A stretch of DNA of 64,000 nt from Bradyrhizobium barranii subsp. apii (GCF_011516635.5 NZ_CP096255.1:7190501-7254500), one strand, 5' to 3'. Counted from the stretch's first letter, positions 23,599 through 33,415 are shown. Numbers and translations are program-made. Notes: a model not told the origin generated them from the letters alone.

Positions 23599-26500
23599 TC
23601 ACTCCGCCGCAAAGACCCTTGATTTCTTCCGGTCCAGCTCTTCGACGACGTCCTCTTCCTGAGGATCGCTTCCTGCGTGTGGTTTCGGACTGAACCATTG
23701 CGAGACACGGTCCAGATAAAGATAGACAACCGGCGTGGTGAAGAGCGTCAGGACCTGGCTGACCAAGAGACCGCCGACCATGGCGTAGCCGAGCGGTTGA
23801 CGCAGCTCCGAACCGGTCCCGTGGCCGAGCATCAGCGGCACGCCGCCGAGCACCGCCGCCATCGTGGTCATCAGAATCGGACGGAAGCGCAGCAGGCATG
23901 CCCTTCGAATGGCCTCAACCGGCGACAGGCCCTGATCCCGCTCCGCCGCGATCGCGAAGTCGACCAGCATGATGCCGTTCTTCTTGACGATGCCGATCAG
24001 CAGGACGAGGCCGATCAACCCGATCAAACTGAAGTCGAAATGGAAGATGAGGAGCGTCGCCAGAGCGCCGACACCGGCCGACGGCAGAGTCGACAGGATC
24101 GTCAAGGGGTGAATGTAGCTCTCGTAGAGCACGCCGAGAATGAGATAGACCACGATCAGCGCCGCCACGATCAGCAAAGGCACGGAGGAGAGAGACTCCT
24201 GGAATGCCTTCGCCGTGCCTGCGAAAGTCGAGGTGATCGCGGCCGGCACGTTCATCTGCTTTTCCATCGCGTCGATCGCCTGCGTCGCCTGGCCGAGCGC
24301 GACGTTGGGCGCGAGGTTGAAGGAGATCGTCACCGCGGGAAACTGTCCCTGATGGTTGATGGCCAGAGGCCGGACCGGAGCCGTGGTCCACTTGGTGAAC
24401 GCCGACAGCGGCACCTCTCCCCCCGTCGTCGGTGAGCGGAGGTAGATCTGCTCCAGCGTGGACGGATTCTTCTGGAGCGAGGGCAGCACCTCGAGGACGA
24501 CATAGTAGGTGGACAATTGGGTGAAATAAGTCGCGATTTCCCGCTGCCCGAATGCGTCATACAGGGTCGCGTCGATCACGTCGGGAGTGATCCCGAAACG
24601 AGCGGCCTGATTGCGGTCGATCGACAGCGTCAGCGTCGTGCCCGACGTCTGCTGGTCGGACGCGACGTCGCGAAGCTCGGGCATCTCCTTCATCTTCGCG
24701 AGCAGCTTCGGGGCCCATGTGTTGAGCTGGTCCATATCGGTCGACTGCAGCGTGAACTGAAATTGCGTCCGGGAGGCCCGGCCGCCGACACGTACGTCCT
24801 GCGCCGACTGGAGGTAGAGCCGCGCGCCCTGGACCTTCGCCGTCTGGACCTGCAGACGACGGATGACCTGGTCGGCCGAGTCGGTGCGTTCATCCCGCGG
24901 CTTCAACGTAATGTACATCGTGCCGTCGTTGAGCGTATTGCCGCTTCCGCCCATCCGCATCGCCATGTGGTCGATCGCAGGGTCCTTCAGCACGATCGCG
25001 CCGATCTCCTGCATGTGCTTCGCCATATCGGCGATCGACACGTCCTGCGACGTTTCGACGATTCCGGTGATCAGCCCGGTATCCTGCTGCGGAAAGAACC
25101 CTTTGGGGATGATCACGAAGAGATAGACCGTCAGCGCGATCGTCGCGAAGAACACCATCAAGGTGATGAAGCGGAAACGCAGCACGAGGTCGAGGCCGCG
25201 CTCGTAGCCGTTCACGAGGGCCTGGAACATCCGCTCGCTGAGCATATAGAGCCTGCCGTGATGCTCCTCGTCGTGCGATTTGAGGAAGCGCGACGCCATC
25301 ATCGGCGTCAACGTCAGCGATACCAGGGCCGACACGGCGATCGTCATCGCGAGCGTCACCGAAAATTCGCGGAACAGGCGGCCGATGATGCCGCTCATCA
25401 GCAATAGCGGAATCAAGACCGCGATCAGCGAAACGGAGATCGAGATGATCGTGAACCCGATTTCGCTCGCGCCCTTGAGCGCGGCGGCCATCGGCGTCTC
25501 GCCCTCCTCGATGTAGCGGGTGATGTTCTCCAGCATCACGATGGCATCGTCGACCACGAAGCCGACCGCGATGGTGAGAGCCATCAGTGACAGATTATCG
25601 AGGCTGTAGCCGGCGATCCACATCAGCGCGCAGGCGCCCAGCAACGCAAGCGGCACCGTGATCGACGGAATGATGGTGGCCCAGACGCTGCGCAGGAAGA
25701 CGAAGATCACCATCACGACGAGGCCGATCGTCAGCAGCAGCGTGAACTGCACGTCCTTCACCGCCGCGCGGATCGTCTGCGTGCGGTCCGACAGCACCGA
25801 GACCTTGATGGCCGGCGAGATGCCCGCCTGCAGGTGCGGCAGCTGCTTCATGACGCTGTCGACGGTGTCGATGACGTTGGCGCCCGGCTGCTTGAAGATG
25901 ACCAGGAAGACGCCGGGCTTGCCGTCAACCCAGCCGTACTGGGTATTGTCCAGCGGCGCACTGACGGCATGGCCGATGTCGCCGACACGGACGGGACTGC
26001 CGTTCCGATAGGCGATGACGATGTCGTTCCAGGCCTCGGCCTTGGTGAACTGGTCGTTGGCATAGACGGTGTAGGTGCGGGTGTCTCCGTTGAGGGTCCC
26101 CTTGGGATTGTTGACGGTGATCACCGAGAGCGGGGTGCGCACGTCCTCCAGCGACAGGCCCTTGGCCACCAGCTTGGCGGGATCGATCTGGACGCGGATC
26201 GACGGCGCCTGCTGTCCACCGACGCTGACCTGGCCGACGCCGCTGATATGGCTGATCGCCTGCGCGAGCTTGGTGTAGGTCTCGTCGGACACCTGCGTCA
26301 TCGGCAGCGTCGTCGAGGTGGCGCCGAGCGTGAGAATGGGTGAGTCGGCCGGATTGACCTTTCGGTAGGTCGGCGGGGTCGGCATGTTCTTGGGCAATTG
26401 CCCGCTCGCGGCATTGATGGCGGCGAGCACGTCGGAGCCGGCACCGTCGATGTTGCGCGAGAGATCGAACTGCAGAACGATCTGGGTCGAGCTGGTCTGG

Positions 26501-26757
26501 CTCTGCGACGTCATCTCCGAGACGCCGGGAATCAGCGCAAATTGCGATTCAAGCGGCTGCGCGACCGAAGAAGCCATCGTTTCCGGATCCGCGCCGGGAA
26601 GGTTGGCGGAGACCTGGATGGTGGGGAAGTCGACTTCCGGCAGCGGCGCCACCGGCAATTGTGGATAGGCGATGATCCCGACGAAGACGATGCCGACCAT
26701 CAGCAGCGACGTCGCGATGGGAAGGCGAATGAAGGGAGCCGAGATACCGCCAGCCAT
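23599..26757 (-). CDS. RND multidrug efflux transporter, MdtB/MdtC-like
   Basis: An inner-membrane proton-driven pump of 1052 residues with twelve helices. The start ATG 26757 gives the normal short N-terminus before helix 1 (RLPIATSLLMVGIVFVG). Motifs include VAPLPEVDFPTIQVSANLPG, TMASSVAQPLE, and the proton-relay VGFVVDDAIVMLENI with DD in helix 4. The FVIIPKGFFPQQDTG segment starts the second half, and GIVKKNGIMLVDFAI lies in helix 10-11. It closely follows the MdtB/MdtC pattern, although only one such gene is present. It lies 1 bp after the membrane fusion protein gene; an outer-membrane factor is not adjacent. Confidence 0.95.
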   Translation of the reverse strand: MAGGISAPFIRLPIATSLLMVGIVFVGIIAYPQLPVAPLPEVDFPTIQVSANLPGADPETMASSVAQPLESQFALIPGVSEMTSQSQTSSTQIVLQFDLSRNIDGAGSDVLAAINAASGQLPKNMPTPPTYRKVNPADSPILTLGATSTTLPMTQVSDETYTKLAQAISHISGVGQVSVGGQQAPSIRVQIDPAKLVAKGLSLEDVRTPLSVITVNNPKGTLNGDTRTYTVYANDQFTKAEAWNDIVIAYRNGSPVRVGDIGHAVSAPLDNTQYGWVDGKPGVFLVIFKQPGANVIDTVDSVMKQLPHLQAGISPAIKVSVLSDRTQTIRAAVKDVQFTLLLTIGLVVMVIFVFLRSVWATIIPSITVPLALLGACALMWIAGYSLDNLSLMALTIAVGFVVDDAIVMLENITRYIEEGETPMAAALKGASEIGFTIISISVSLIAVLIPLLLMSGIIGRLFREFSVTLAMTIAVSALVSLTLTPMMASRFLKSHDEEHHGRLYMLSERMFQALVNGYERGLDLVLRFRFITLMVFFATIALTVYLFVIIPKGFFPQQDTGLITGIVETSQDVSIADMAKHMQEIGAIVLKDPAIDHMAMRMGGSGNTLNDGTMYITLKPRDERTDSADQVIRRLQVQTAKVQGARLYLQSAQDVRVGGRASRTQFQFTLQSTDMDQLNTWAPKLLAKMKEMPELRDVASDQQTSGTTLTLSIDRNQAARFGITPDVIDATLYDAFGQREIATYFTQLSTYYVVLEVLPSLQKNPSTLEQIYLRSPTTGGEVPLSAFTKWTTAPVRPLAINHQGQFPAVTISFNLAPNVALGQATQAIDAMEKQMNVPAAITSTFAGTAKAFQESLSSVPLLIVAALIVVYLILGVLYESYIHPLTILSTLPSAGVGALATLLIFHFDFSLIGLIGLVLLIGIVKKNGIMLVDFAIAAERDQGLSPVEAIRRACLLRFRPILMTTMAAVLGGVPLMLGHGTGSELRQPLGYAMVGGLLVSQVLTLFTTPVVYLYLDRVSQWFSPKPHAGSDPQEEDVVEELDRKKSRVFAAE

Positions 26758-26758
26758 G

Positions 26759-27979
26759 TCAGTCAGCCGATCCGGTCTTGGTTCCGCTCGTGGCCGGAGT
26801 GGCAGTGGCGCTTGCATCCGCCATCGGCGCAGCCGCAGGCGCTTCCTCGACCAGCGCGCCATCGAACAGGCGTGACTGTCCGGCCACCACGATCCTGTCT
26901 CCGACGTTCAGCCCTTCGGAGACCACCGCATTTGCATCGCCACTCTGGCTGACCTTGATCGGCCTCGCGCTAACCTTGCCATTGTCGCCTATCACATAGG
27001 CGAACAGACCCGACGGCCCGTGCTGCACGCCATCCTGCGGCACGACGATGACGTCCTTGCGCGTGTCGATCAGCATCCGCGTGGTGACCGACAGGCCGGG
27101 CCACAGCGCATTGTCCTTGTTGTCGAAGCGCGCTTTCAGGCTGATGGTCCCGGTGGCCTGGTTCACCGAATTGTCCATGACCACGAGCCTGCCTTGCGAC
27201 AGTGTCCTGGTTCCGTCCGAGGTCAGCGCCTCGACGGGCACCTCACCGGCGTCAAAGGCCTTGTCGATGGCCTGCAATTGCTCTTCAGGCTCCGTGAACT
27301 GCACGGCGATCGGCTGAAGCTGGGCGATGGTGACGATCCCCGTCGTATCCGCGGCATGCACGATGTTGCCGGGGTCAACCAGCCGGAAACCCGTTCGTCC
27401 GCTGATCGGCGCCTTGATCGAGGTGTAGCCGAGATTGGTCTGCGCATTGTCGATGGCGGCCTCGTCGCCCTTCACCTGCGCGATCATCTGATCGACCAGG
27501 GCCTGCTGGGTATCGAGATTTTGCTGGGTCTCGAATTGCTGCTTCGCGAGCTTCTGAAAGCGCTCCAGGTTCAACCGGTCGTTCCTCAGATTGGCCTCGT
27601 CCTGGGCCTTCTTCGCCACCGCCTGCTCGAGAGCCGCGGTAAAGGGGCGTTGATCGATCTCCAGAAGTGGATCGCCCTCCTTCACCATCTGCCCCTGTTT
27701 GAAGAACACCTTGATGATCTGACCGTCGACGCGGCTCTTGACCGTCACCGTCTTGAACGGCGAGACGACTCCGAGACCGTAGGCGCGCACGGGAAAGTCG
27801 GCCTTCTTCACTACGAACGAGGTGACGGGAATCTTCGCCGCGGCCTGACTGGCAGCGCTTTGGGCGGCCGCTGCGGCTGGCTTGACGCCCCCGAGGAGCT
27901 CATACCATACGCCATAGGCCACCGCGGCTATTGCAAGGATTCCAAACAGCGCAACGCTGAGCTTCGGTCGCGTTGACAA
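26759..27979 (-). CDS. RND efflux membrane fusion protein, MdtA-like
   Basis: Periplasmic adaptor, 406 residues. The TTG at 27979 is supported by AGAGGG eight bases upstream. An N-terminal helix (VALFGILAIAAVAYGVWYELL) anchors it. Then come VTVKSRVDGQIIKVFFKQGQMVKEGDPLLEID (barrel and lipoyl half), a helical hairpin (about 105-170), TSIKAPISGRTGFRLVDPGNIV, and the C-terminal beta-barrel and membrane-proximal domains (VVPQDGVQHGPSGLFAYVI). It forms an operon with the following RND pump. A dyad in its leader may be a regulator site. Confidence 0.94.
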   Translation of the reverse strand: MSTRPKLSVALFGILAIAAVAYGVWYELLGGVKPAAAAAQSAASQAAAKIPVTSFVVKKADFPVRAYGLGVVSPFKTVTVKSRVDGQIIKVFFKQGQMVKEGDPLLEIDQRPFTAALEQAVAKKAQDEANLRNDRLNLERFQKLAKQQFETQQNLDTQQALVDQMIAQVKGDEAAIDNAQTNLGYTSIKAPISGRTGFRLVDPGNIVHAADTTGIVTIAQLQPIAVQFTEPEEQLQAIDKAFDAGEVPVEALTSDGTRTLSQGRLVVMDNSVNQATGTISLKARFDNKDNALWPGLSVTTRMLIDTRKDVIVVPQDGVQHGPSGLFAYVIGDNGKVSARPIKVSQSGDANAVVSEGLNVGDRIVVAGQSRLFDGALVEEAPAAAPMADASATATPATSGTKTGSAD

Positions 27980-28003
27980 ATTGATGGCCCTCTAACTGTT
28001 TGT

Positions 28004-28036
28004 ACCTGCCTACGGGTGACCCGACTGATTGCAGGT
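28004..28036. promoter_or_regulatory. Nested inverted repeats in the leader of the RND operon
   Basis: CGGGTGACCCG at 28013-28023 is a perfect dyad around one central base. ACCTGC at 28004-28009 and GCAGGT at 28031-28036 form a second, outer pair. They lie 25-57 bp upstream of the TTG start of the fusion protein gene, a usual operator position for a TetR- or MarR-type repressor, although no such regulator gene is adjacent. The remaining DNA between 28040 and 28333 holds no gene that I can support. Confidence 0.35.
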
Positions 28037-28333
28037 GAAACCGCCGCCTCGGATTGGAAGTATCGCGGACAAAATCCCTGCGTCAAAATGACGATCGCGT
28101 GCGAAAATCTGTACAAATTTTCATGTTCGCTCGCTGCAAAACGCAGTCGCGCAATCAAAGCGTCCAACGAAGGAAAGGCAGAAACAAACAGAAACGAAAT
28201 GGAGAGACGTAAGAGGTCACCGCGGCATCACGCTGAATTGCGCCGGCGCTCGCGAATTTCAGGATCGCTCGCCTCAAGTCAGGCCTTATCATTGAAATTC
28301 AGCAAGCGCTGCTTGATGGGAACGAGGCGCGGG

Positions 28334-28618
28334 ATGAAGGCTGATCAACCGAACCACCAGGGAAATGTCGTACCGTTTCGGACGCGATCAGGAAGCGGCA
28401 GAGATCCGGTTGATCACGCACGATCCGGCAACATTTTGCGGATGCTCGACCTCTCGAAGTTCGAACACCATCGCCCCGCTGTCGAGAACCGCCCCAGCAT
28501 GCGTTCCAACATCGCGGCAATGGTTCTGCTCGGGCTTCTCGTATTCATTGCAACAGAGGACTTTTCCAGGCTCGAGCAATCGAACCTTTGCTTCGATAAA
28601 TCGGAATGCAGGAATTGA
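28334..28618 (+). CDS. Small single-pass membrane protein of unknown function
   Basis: A 94-residue protein from ATG 28334, with GAGGCGCGGG just upstream. Residues 1-55 are polar; residues 58-77 (SNIAAMVLLGLLVFIATEDF) are one membrane helix; a short tail contains two cysteines (NLCFDKSECRN). The layout suggests a cytoplasmic N-terminus and a short periplasmic Cys-containing tail. The frame extends further upstream to 28016, but the first part looks non-coding. No family recognised. Confidence 0.5.
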   Translation: MKADQPNHQGNVVPFRTRSGSGRDPVDHARSGNILRMLDLSKFEHHRPAVENRPSMRSNIAAMVLLGLLVFIATEDFSRLEQSNLCFDKSECRN

Positions 28619-28814
28619 ACAGCGCTCGTCATCAACTGACGGCGTAACGACGAATCGCAGTTTCAGCGGCAGGCGTGTCGGCCAACCGGCGTTCGCACGG
28701 ATGTCAGCGATGTCCGGCTTGCCTTCAACGAGGAACGAAGGTCCGGAAGACCCCATTGGCACCGTCCCGCCAATCGTGTAACCCGGCCGAAACCCTCGCC
28801 GGGACGGGACGCTG

Positions 28815-30059
28815 ATGAGTGCGGTTGCCACTGATAACGCGGGAGATGGCACCCGCGCGCTGATCTTTGCGCTGCTTGCGCTCGCCTGCGGGCACATGCT
28901 CTCGACCTTGCTGCGCACGATTCCCGCCGTCAGCCTCGACCTGATGGCGGCGGATTTCCACATGGAGCCGCAGGCGCTGGCGAGCCTCACCTCGGTCTAT
29001 CCCTTTGCCTTTGCCGCCGCGCAGATTCCGGTCGGCGCGGCGATGGATCGCTTCGGCGTGCGGCCGGTGTCGCTGAGCCTGCTTATGGGAACCGTGATCG
29101 GCGCCATCGCGTCGGGATTCGCGACGGGGCCGGAAAGTTTTGCGGTCGGGCAGGTGATGCTCGGCATCGCGACATCAGGCATGCTGATGTGCCCGATGAC
29201 GCTGGCGGCCAAGCAATTGTCGGCGGCGCGGTTCGGGCTGTGGTCCGGCGCGATCCTCTCGATCGGCAATATCGGCATGCTGCTGTCGTCGAGCCCGCTC
29301 GCTTTCGTGGTCGATCATTACGGCTGGCGTGCCGGGTTCTGGATCTCGGCGCTCGGCGGCGTCCTCGTCGCACTCGCGGTGTTCTTGCTGGTGCCGAGGC
29401 AGCCGGCCGAGCACAAGGACGAGTCCTCGCCGCTGTCGCAGATGATCGAGGTGCTCAGGCTCGGACTCTCGCGCCCCCTGCGTGGCCTGATCGCGCTGGC
29501 GCTGGTGTCGCTTGCGACTTCGCTGGTGCTGCGCGGACTATGGGGCGGGCCTTGGCTGATGGAGGTCAAGGGACTGACGCGAGTCGAGGCCGGCAACCAG
29601 CTCGGCGCATTCACGCTGGCGATGATCGCAGGTCCCCTGTGCATCGGCATGATTGACCGCAGGCTCAGTCGCCGCCGCGAGCTGGTGGCGGGCACGCATA
29701 TGGTCGGCGCGCTGCTGCTGGCGCTGATGGCGCTGGGGGCGCCGCATTATGCGGTCTCGATGCTCTTCGGCGTGCCCGTGATGCCGCCGCAATATGATCT
29801 CGTGCTGTTCGTGCTCATTGGCCTTGCGACCTCCGCCCAGCCGCTGCTGTTCGGCATGTCGCGGCAGTTGGTCGATGCGCAAACCGCGGGCAAGGCGCTC
29901 GCGGCGATCAACCTCGCCTTCTTCCTCGGCGCCGCCCTGATGCAATCGATGACAGGCGCGGTGGCGGCATTCGCGGGGCTGCCTGCGGTGCTGCTGTTCA
30001 TGGCGGCGGCGCTTCTTCTGGGCGCGCTGATCTTCCTGGCCTATACGCGCACGGCTTGA
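28815..30059 (+). CDS. Major facilitator superfamily (MFS) transporter
   Basis: A 414-residue protein with twelve predicted helices. The MFS loop 2-3 motif appears as GAAMDRFGVRPVSLS (about residues 75-90), and loop 8-9 contains GMIDRRLSRRRELV. The short cytosolic linker (about 190-215) is usual for the family. The substrate is unclear; it groups loosely with small-solute and drug exporters rather than sugar importers. It stands alone between the RND operon and the porin-like gene. Confidence 0.88.
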   Translation: MSAVATDNAGDGTRALIFALLALACGHMLSTLLRTIPAVSLDLMAADFHMEPQALASLTSVYPFAFAAAQIPVGAAMDRFGVRPVSLSLLMGTVIGAIASGFATGPESFAVGQVMLGIATSGMLMCPMTLAAKQLSAARFGLWSGAILSIGNIGMLLSSSPLAFVVDHYGWRAGFWISALGGVLVALAVFLLVPRQPAEHKDESSPLSQMIEVLRLGLSRPLRGLIALALVSLATSLVLRGLWGGPWLMEVKGLTRVEAGNQLGAFTLAMIAGPLCIGMIDRRLSRRRELVAGTHMVGALLLALMALGAPHYAVSMLFGVPVMPPQYDLVLFVLIGLATSAQPLLFGMSRQLVDAQTAGKALAAINLAFFLGAALMQSMTGAVAAFAGLPAVLLFMAAALLLGALIFLAYTRTA

Positions 30060-30341
30060 AGCGGCCTCGCACAACAGCGTGGCCGGCTACGCCCAGCCCA
30101 GCGCACTGTTATCGACATTCCCGATTCTTCCTGTCGCGCCAGCCTCTGTGAAAAGTCGCAACCTGCAGTGGCCGTTATTTCCACTGTGACCCGGTGGTTA
30201 CAGCCGTCGCATGACTCGCCGGATATTGTGACCCGATCGCGAAGTCGGACAACTCACCAGATGAAGTCGCTGGCCTGTGCGATGCCGACCCGCACGATGC
30301 GCTTCAGGCGCCATTGCCGTTAGTTGAAGGAAGATCCTCGC

Positions 30342-31106
30342 ATGACCACCAAAACCCTTTTCAGCGCCATTGCGCTGGCCGTTTCGACGTGGACCTCGGC
30401 CATGGCGGCGGACGTGTCGATGCCGTACAAGGCGGCGCCCGCGGCCCCGGCGTTCTCCTGGACCGGTTGCTATGTCGGCGGCAATGGCGGCGGCGGCCGC
30501 GGGGTCAACGAGCAGCAGCCCATCGCCGGGACGACGTTCAATGCCGATCACAACAGCGGCTGGCTCGCTGGTGTGCAGGGCGGCTGCGACTATCAGGTCG
30601 GCTCCCTCGTGGTCGGCATCGAAGGCCAGTTCGATTGGGCCGACATGAAGGATACCGCCACGACACTGACTCCGGGCGGCGGCTTCGGCTTCCTGCTGAC
30701 GACCCGGCTCGATCGCGTCGCCACCGCGACCGGCCGCATCGGCTACGCCTTCGATCGCGTGCTGTTCTATGCCAAGGGCGGCGCCGCCTTCGCCCACTTC
30801 AACCATCAGATGACGGAGACCGATTTCGCCGGATTCACGGCTGATTTCAAGGGGTCGCGCGATGTGACGGGATTCGTCGTCGGTGCCGGCCTCGAATATA
30901 CGCTGCTACCAAACCTGTCGTTGAAGGCCGAATACAATTATTTCGACTTTGGCACGAACGGCTACACCCTGAACTGCTCCGGCAATCCCGGATGCGCCGG
31001 CACTCCCTTCTTCCCGGCGAGCGTCCGGCAGAACATGCAAACCGTCATGCTCGGCGTGAATTGGCGATTCAATACGGCTGTCGCCCCGCTCGTCGCGCGA
31101 TACTGA
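30342..31106 (+). CDS. Outer-membrane beta-barrel protein, Omp25/Omp31-like
   Basis: A 254-residue precursor. ATG 30342 has GAAGGAAG eleven bases upstream. Signal peptide about 1-22 (LAVSTWTSAMAA), then the rhizobial linker YKAAPAAPAFSWTGCYVG. Alternating strands follow (GVQGGCDYQVGSLVVGIEGQFDW, RIGYAFDRVLFYAKGGAAF, AGLEYTLLPNLSLKAEYNYFDFG), and the sequence closes near the C-terminus with VMLGVNWRF. It ends in aromatic Tyr, as required for barrel assembly. This family forms abundant eight-stranded outer-membrane proteins in Rhizobiales. Confidence 0.9.
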   Translation: MTTKTLFSAIALAVSTWTSAMAADVSMPYKAAPAAPAFSWTGCYVGGNGGGGRGVNEQQPIAGTTFNADHNSGWLAGVQGGCDYQVGSLVVGIEGQFDWADMKDTATTLTPGGGFGFLLTTRLDRVATATGRIGYAFDRVLFYAKGGAAFAHFNHQMTETDFAGFTADFKGSRDVTGFVVGAGLEYTLLPNLSLKAEYNYFDFGTNGYTLNCSGNPGCAGTPFFPASVRQNMQTVMLGVNWRFNTAVAPLVARY

Positions 31107-31284
31107 TTTTTGTGCCGAAAGCGTCGGCGGCGCGTCGTGTTCGGCGCGCCGCCGCCAACAGCCGCCGTGGCTTTGATGCGGTCGTCCCTGCCCCGCCCTA
31201 AATTCACCGGACTGTCCGAGAGGCCTTGCGAAACACGGCGCAGCGAAGGATGCTGACGCGTACCGTGCATCAAAGGACCATCTC

Positions 31285-32478
31285 ATGCCTGTCGACACCA
31301 AAGCCGCCACCGATCGCCTCATGCGCTTCCTCTCCGTCGAGGGCGTCACCGGACAGGAGGCGGCGATCGGGCGCGAGCTCACCGCCGCGCTGAAGGAGAG
31401 CGGCGTGCCGGCGAAGGCGATCCGGCTCGACGACGCCAACACCCGCATTCCCGTGCCGACCGAGACCGGCAACCTCATCGTCGACCTGCCCGGCCGCGGC
31501 GCGCTGCACAACCAGCCGCGCATCATGTTCATGACCCATATGGACACCGTGCCGCTGTGCGCCGGCGCCAAGCCGAAGAAGTCCGGCCGCAAGATCGTCA
31601 ACGAGGCCAAGACCGCACTCGGCGGCGACAACCGCTGCGGCTGCGGCGTGCTGGTGACGCTGGCCGCCGAGCTCGAAAAGCAGAAGCTCGATCATCCCCC
31701 GATCACGCTGCTGTTCTGCGTGCGCGAGGAGAGCGGGCTCTACGGCGCGCGCCACGTCAAGCTCGACGAGCTCGGCTCGCCGGCGATGGCCTTCAACTAT
31801 GACGGCGGCTCGGCCTCCAACGTCATCATCGGCGCCGTCGGCGCGGACCGCTGGAATGTCGAGATCTTCGGCCGCGCCTCGCATGCCGGCGTCGCACCGG
31901 AACGCGGTATCTCCTCGACCATGATCATGGCGCTCGCGCTCGCCGACGTGAAGTCCGGCGGCTGGTTCGGCAAGGTCGTGAAGGGCAAGAGCCAAGGCAC
32001 CAGCAATGTCGGCCCCGTCACCGGCGGCGAGGGCCGCCCGGCGGGCGATGCCACCAACGTCGTCACCGACTACGTCCATGTGCGCGGCGAGAGCCGCAGC
32101 CACGACGGCAAATTCTTCAAGGAGATCACCAAGGCCTACAAGGCCGCGTTCGAGAAGGCCGCCAAGAAGGTGACGAACGCGCAAGGCAAGTCCGGCAAGG
32201 TCAAGTTCAAGGCCGAGACCGACTATTTTCCTTTCCGCATGAAGGACAACCTTCCGGTCGTCAAACGCGCGGTCGAGGCGGTGTCCGCGGTCGGCGGCAC
32301 CCCGAACGTCCGCACCGCCAATGGCGGCCTCGATGCCAACTGGATGGTCCGCCACGGCGTTCCCACCGTGACCTTCGGTGCCGGCCAGAACGAGGCGCAC
32401 ACGATCGACGAGTGGATCAACCTCGACGAATACGACCGCGCCTGCGCGCTGGCCGTGCAGCTCGCGACGATGCGGTGA
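31285..32478 (+). CDS. M20-family metallopeptidase (tripeptidase-like)
   Basis: A 397-residue zinc peptidase. Motifs are THMDTVP (first His and catalytic Asp), GGDNRCGCG (bridging Asp), REESGLYGA (catalytic Glu), NYDGG (zinc Asp) and EAHTIDEW (last zinc His). The dimerisation domain with GRASHAGVAPERG lies between. It resembles PepT and related M20 peptidases that cut di- or tripeptides. ATG 31285 follows the palindrome-free leader from 31107 to 31284. The next gene begins 12 bp later, so they may be cotranscribed. Confidence 0.88.
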   Translation: MPVDTKAATDRLMRFLSVEGVTGQEAAIGRELTAALKESGVPAKAIRLDDANTRIPVPTETGNLIVDLPGRGALHNQPRIMFMTHMDTVPLCAGAKPKKSGRKIVNEAKTALGGDNRCGCGVLVTLAAELEKQKLDHPPITLLFCVREESGLYGARHVKLDELGSPAMAFNYDGGSASNVIIGAVGADRWNVEIFGRASHAGVAPERGISSTMIMALALADVKSGGWFGKVVKGKSQGTSNVGPVTGGEGRPAGDATNVVTDYVHVRGESRSHDGKFFKEITKAYKAAFEKAAKKVTNAQGKSGKVKFKAETDYFPFRMKDNLPVVKRAVEAVSAVGGTPNVRTANGGLDANWMVRHGVPTVTFGAGQNEAHTIDEWINLDEYDRACALAVQLATMR

Positions 32479-32490
32479 GGCGGGTCGCGC

Positions 32491-33330
32491 GTGAGCTCAG
32501 AGAGATCATTTGTCGCCAATGACGGCACCGTCATTGGATATCGGCAACTGGGCTCAGGCCCCGGACTGGTGCTGCTCCATGGCGCGCTGCAGAGCGCAGC
32601 GAGCTTTACTGACCTTGGCGCAGCGCTGGCCGACCGCTTCACCGTTCTCATCCCGGACCGCCGCGGTCGTGGTCTGAGCGGACCGTTCCGGCCCGACCAC
32701 TGCATGGCGACCGAGATCGATGATCTCGGCCGGCTTCTCGCCGAGACGGGCGCACGAAATGTGTTTGCATTGAGCGCCGGAGCCTTGGTTGCCATGCACA
32801 CCGCGCTCGCCAATCCGGCGATCGCGCGCCTCACGCTTTACGAGCCGCCGCTCGAATTCGGCGGGGTCCAGCCGCGCTACTGGGCCGCTGGCTATGAGGC
32901 GGCCCTGGCGAAGGGGGATCTGCCGGGCGCCCTTGTTGCCGTGCTCAAAGGCACCGGCGACAACGAGATCATGACAAGGCTCCCTGCGCCTGTCCTTAAA
33001 TCGTTCTTCGCCATGATGATGCGGCTCCGTCCCAACGCGGCCGTTGGCAACGGGCCGCCTCTGGCCACGCTCATCCCCACGGTCCACTACGACATCGAGC
33101 TGATTGCGGAGAAAGCCGGCGACCTTGACCGCTTCAGGAGCTTGAGCACGGAAACCCTGCTGCTTGGCGGCGATCGGAGCCAGGGCTATCTCGCCACCGC
33201 TCTCGATGCTCTCGCCGCGATCCTGCCGAACGCGACGCGCGTTGAATTCAAGGGCGCCGGACACATCGCCGCAGACAACGAAGGCGACCCAATTCGCGTC
33301 GCGGCGGAGCTGCGTCGTTTCTTCGCATGA
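32491..33330 (+). CDS. Alpha/beta-hydrolase fold protein
   Basis: A 279-residue hydrolase starting at GTG 32491. It contains the oxyanion segment LVLLHGALQSAASF and the DRRGRG turn. The nucleophile elbow is ALSAGAL, with Ala where Gly usually starts GxSxG. The acidic residue is in the LLLGGDRSQ strand and the catalytic His in GAGHIAADNEGDP. The arrangement fits small esterases or lactonases; the substrate is unknown. It lies 12 bp after the M20 peptidase gene. A long palindrome follows the stop. Confidence 0.85.
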   Translation: MSSERSFVANDGTVIGYRQLGSGPGLVLLHGALQSAASFTDLGAALADRFTVLIPDRRGRGLSGPFRPDHCMATEIDDLGRLLAETGARNVFALSAGALVAMHTALANPAIARLTLYEPPLEFGGVQPRYWAAGYEAALAKGDLPGALVAVLKGTGDNEIMTRLPAPVLKSFFAMMMRLRPNAAVGNGPPLATLIPTVHYDIELIAEKAGDLDRFRSLSTETLLLGGDRSQGYLATALDALAAILPNATRVEFKGAGHIAADNEGDPIRVAAELRRFFA

Positions 33331-33340
33331 CGTCGTCCGC

Positions 33341-33415
33341 AGGATGGGGAGAGCGCAGCGAAACCCATCGCCGCGATCATGAAGATGATGGGTTTCGCTG
33401 CGCTCTACCCATCCT
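33341..33415. repeat. Long palindromic intergenic repeat
   Basis: Two 29-nt arms (33341-33369 and 33387-33415) are complementary with a single mismatch around a 17-nt loop; the core is GAGCGCAGCGAAACCCATC. From memory this is the same sequence type as a widely dispersed Bradyrhizobium repeat. Its position 10 bp after the hydrolase stop would also let it terminate transcription. Confidence 0.8.

Noticed and set aside
23599..26862. Longer N-terminal form of the RND pump starting at 26862
   Set aside because: The extension overlaps the fusion-protein gene and is Arg/Leu-rich; ATG 26757 gives the standard family start.
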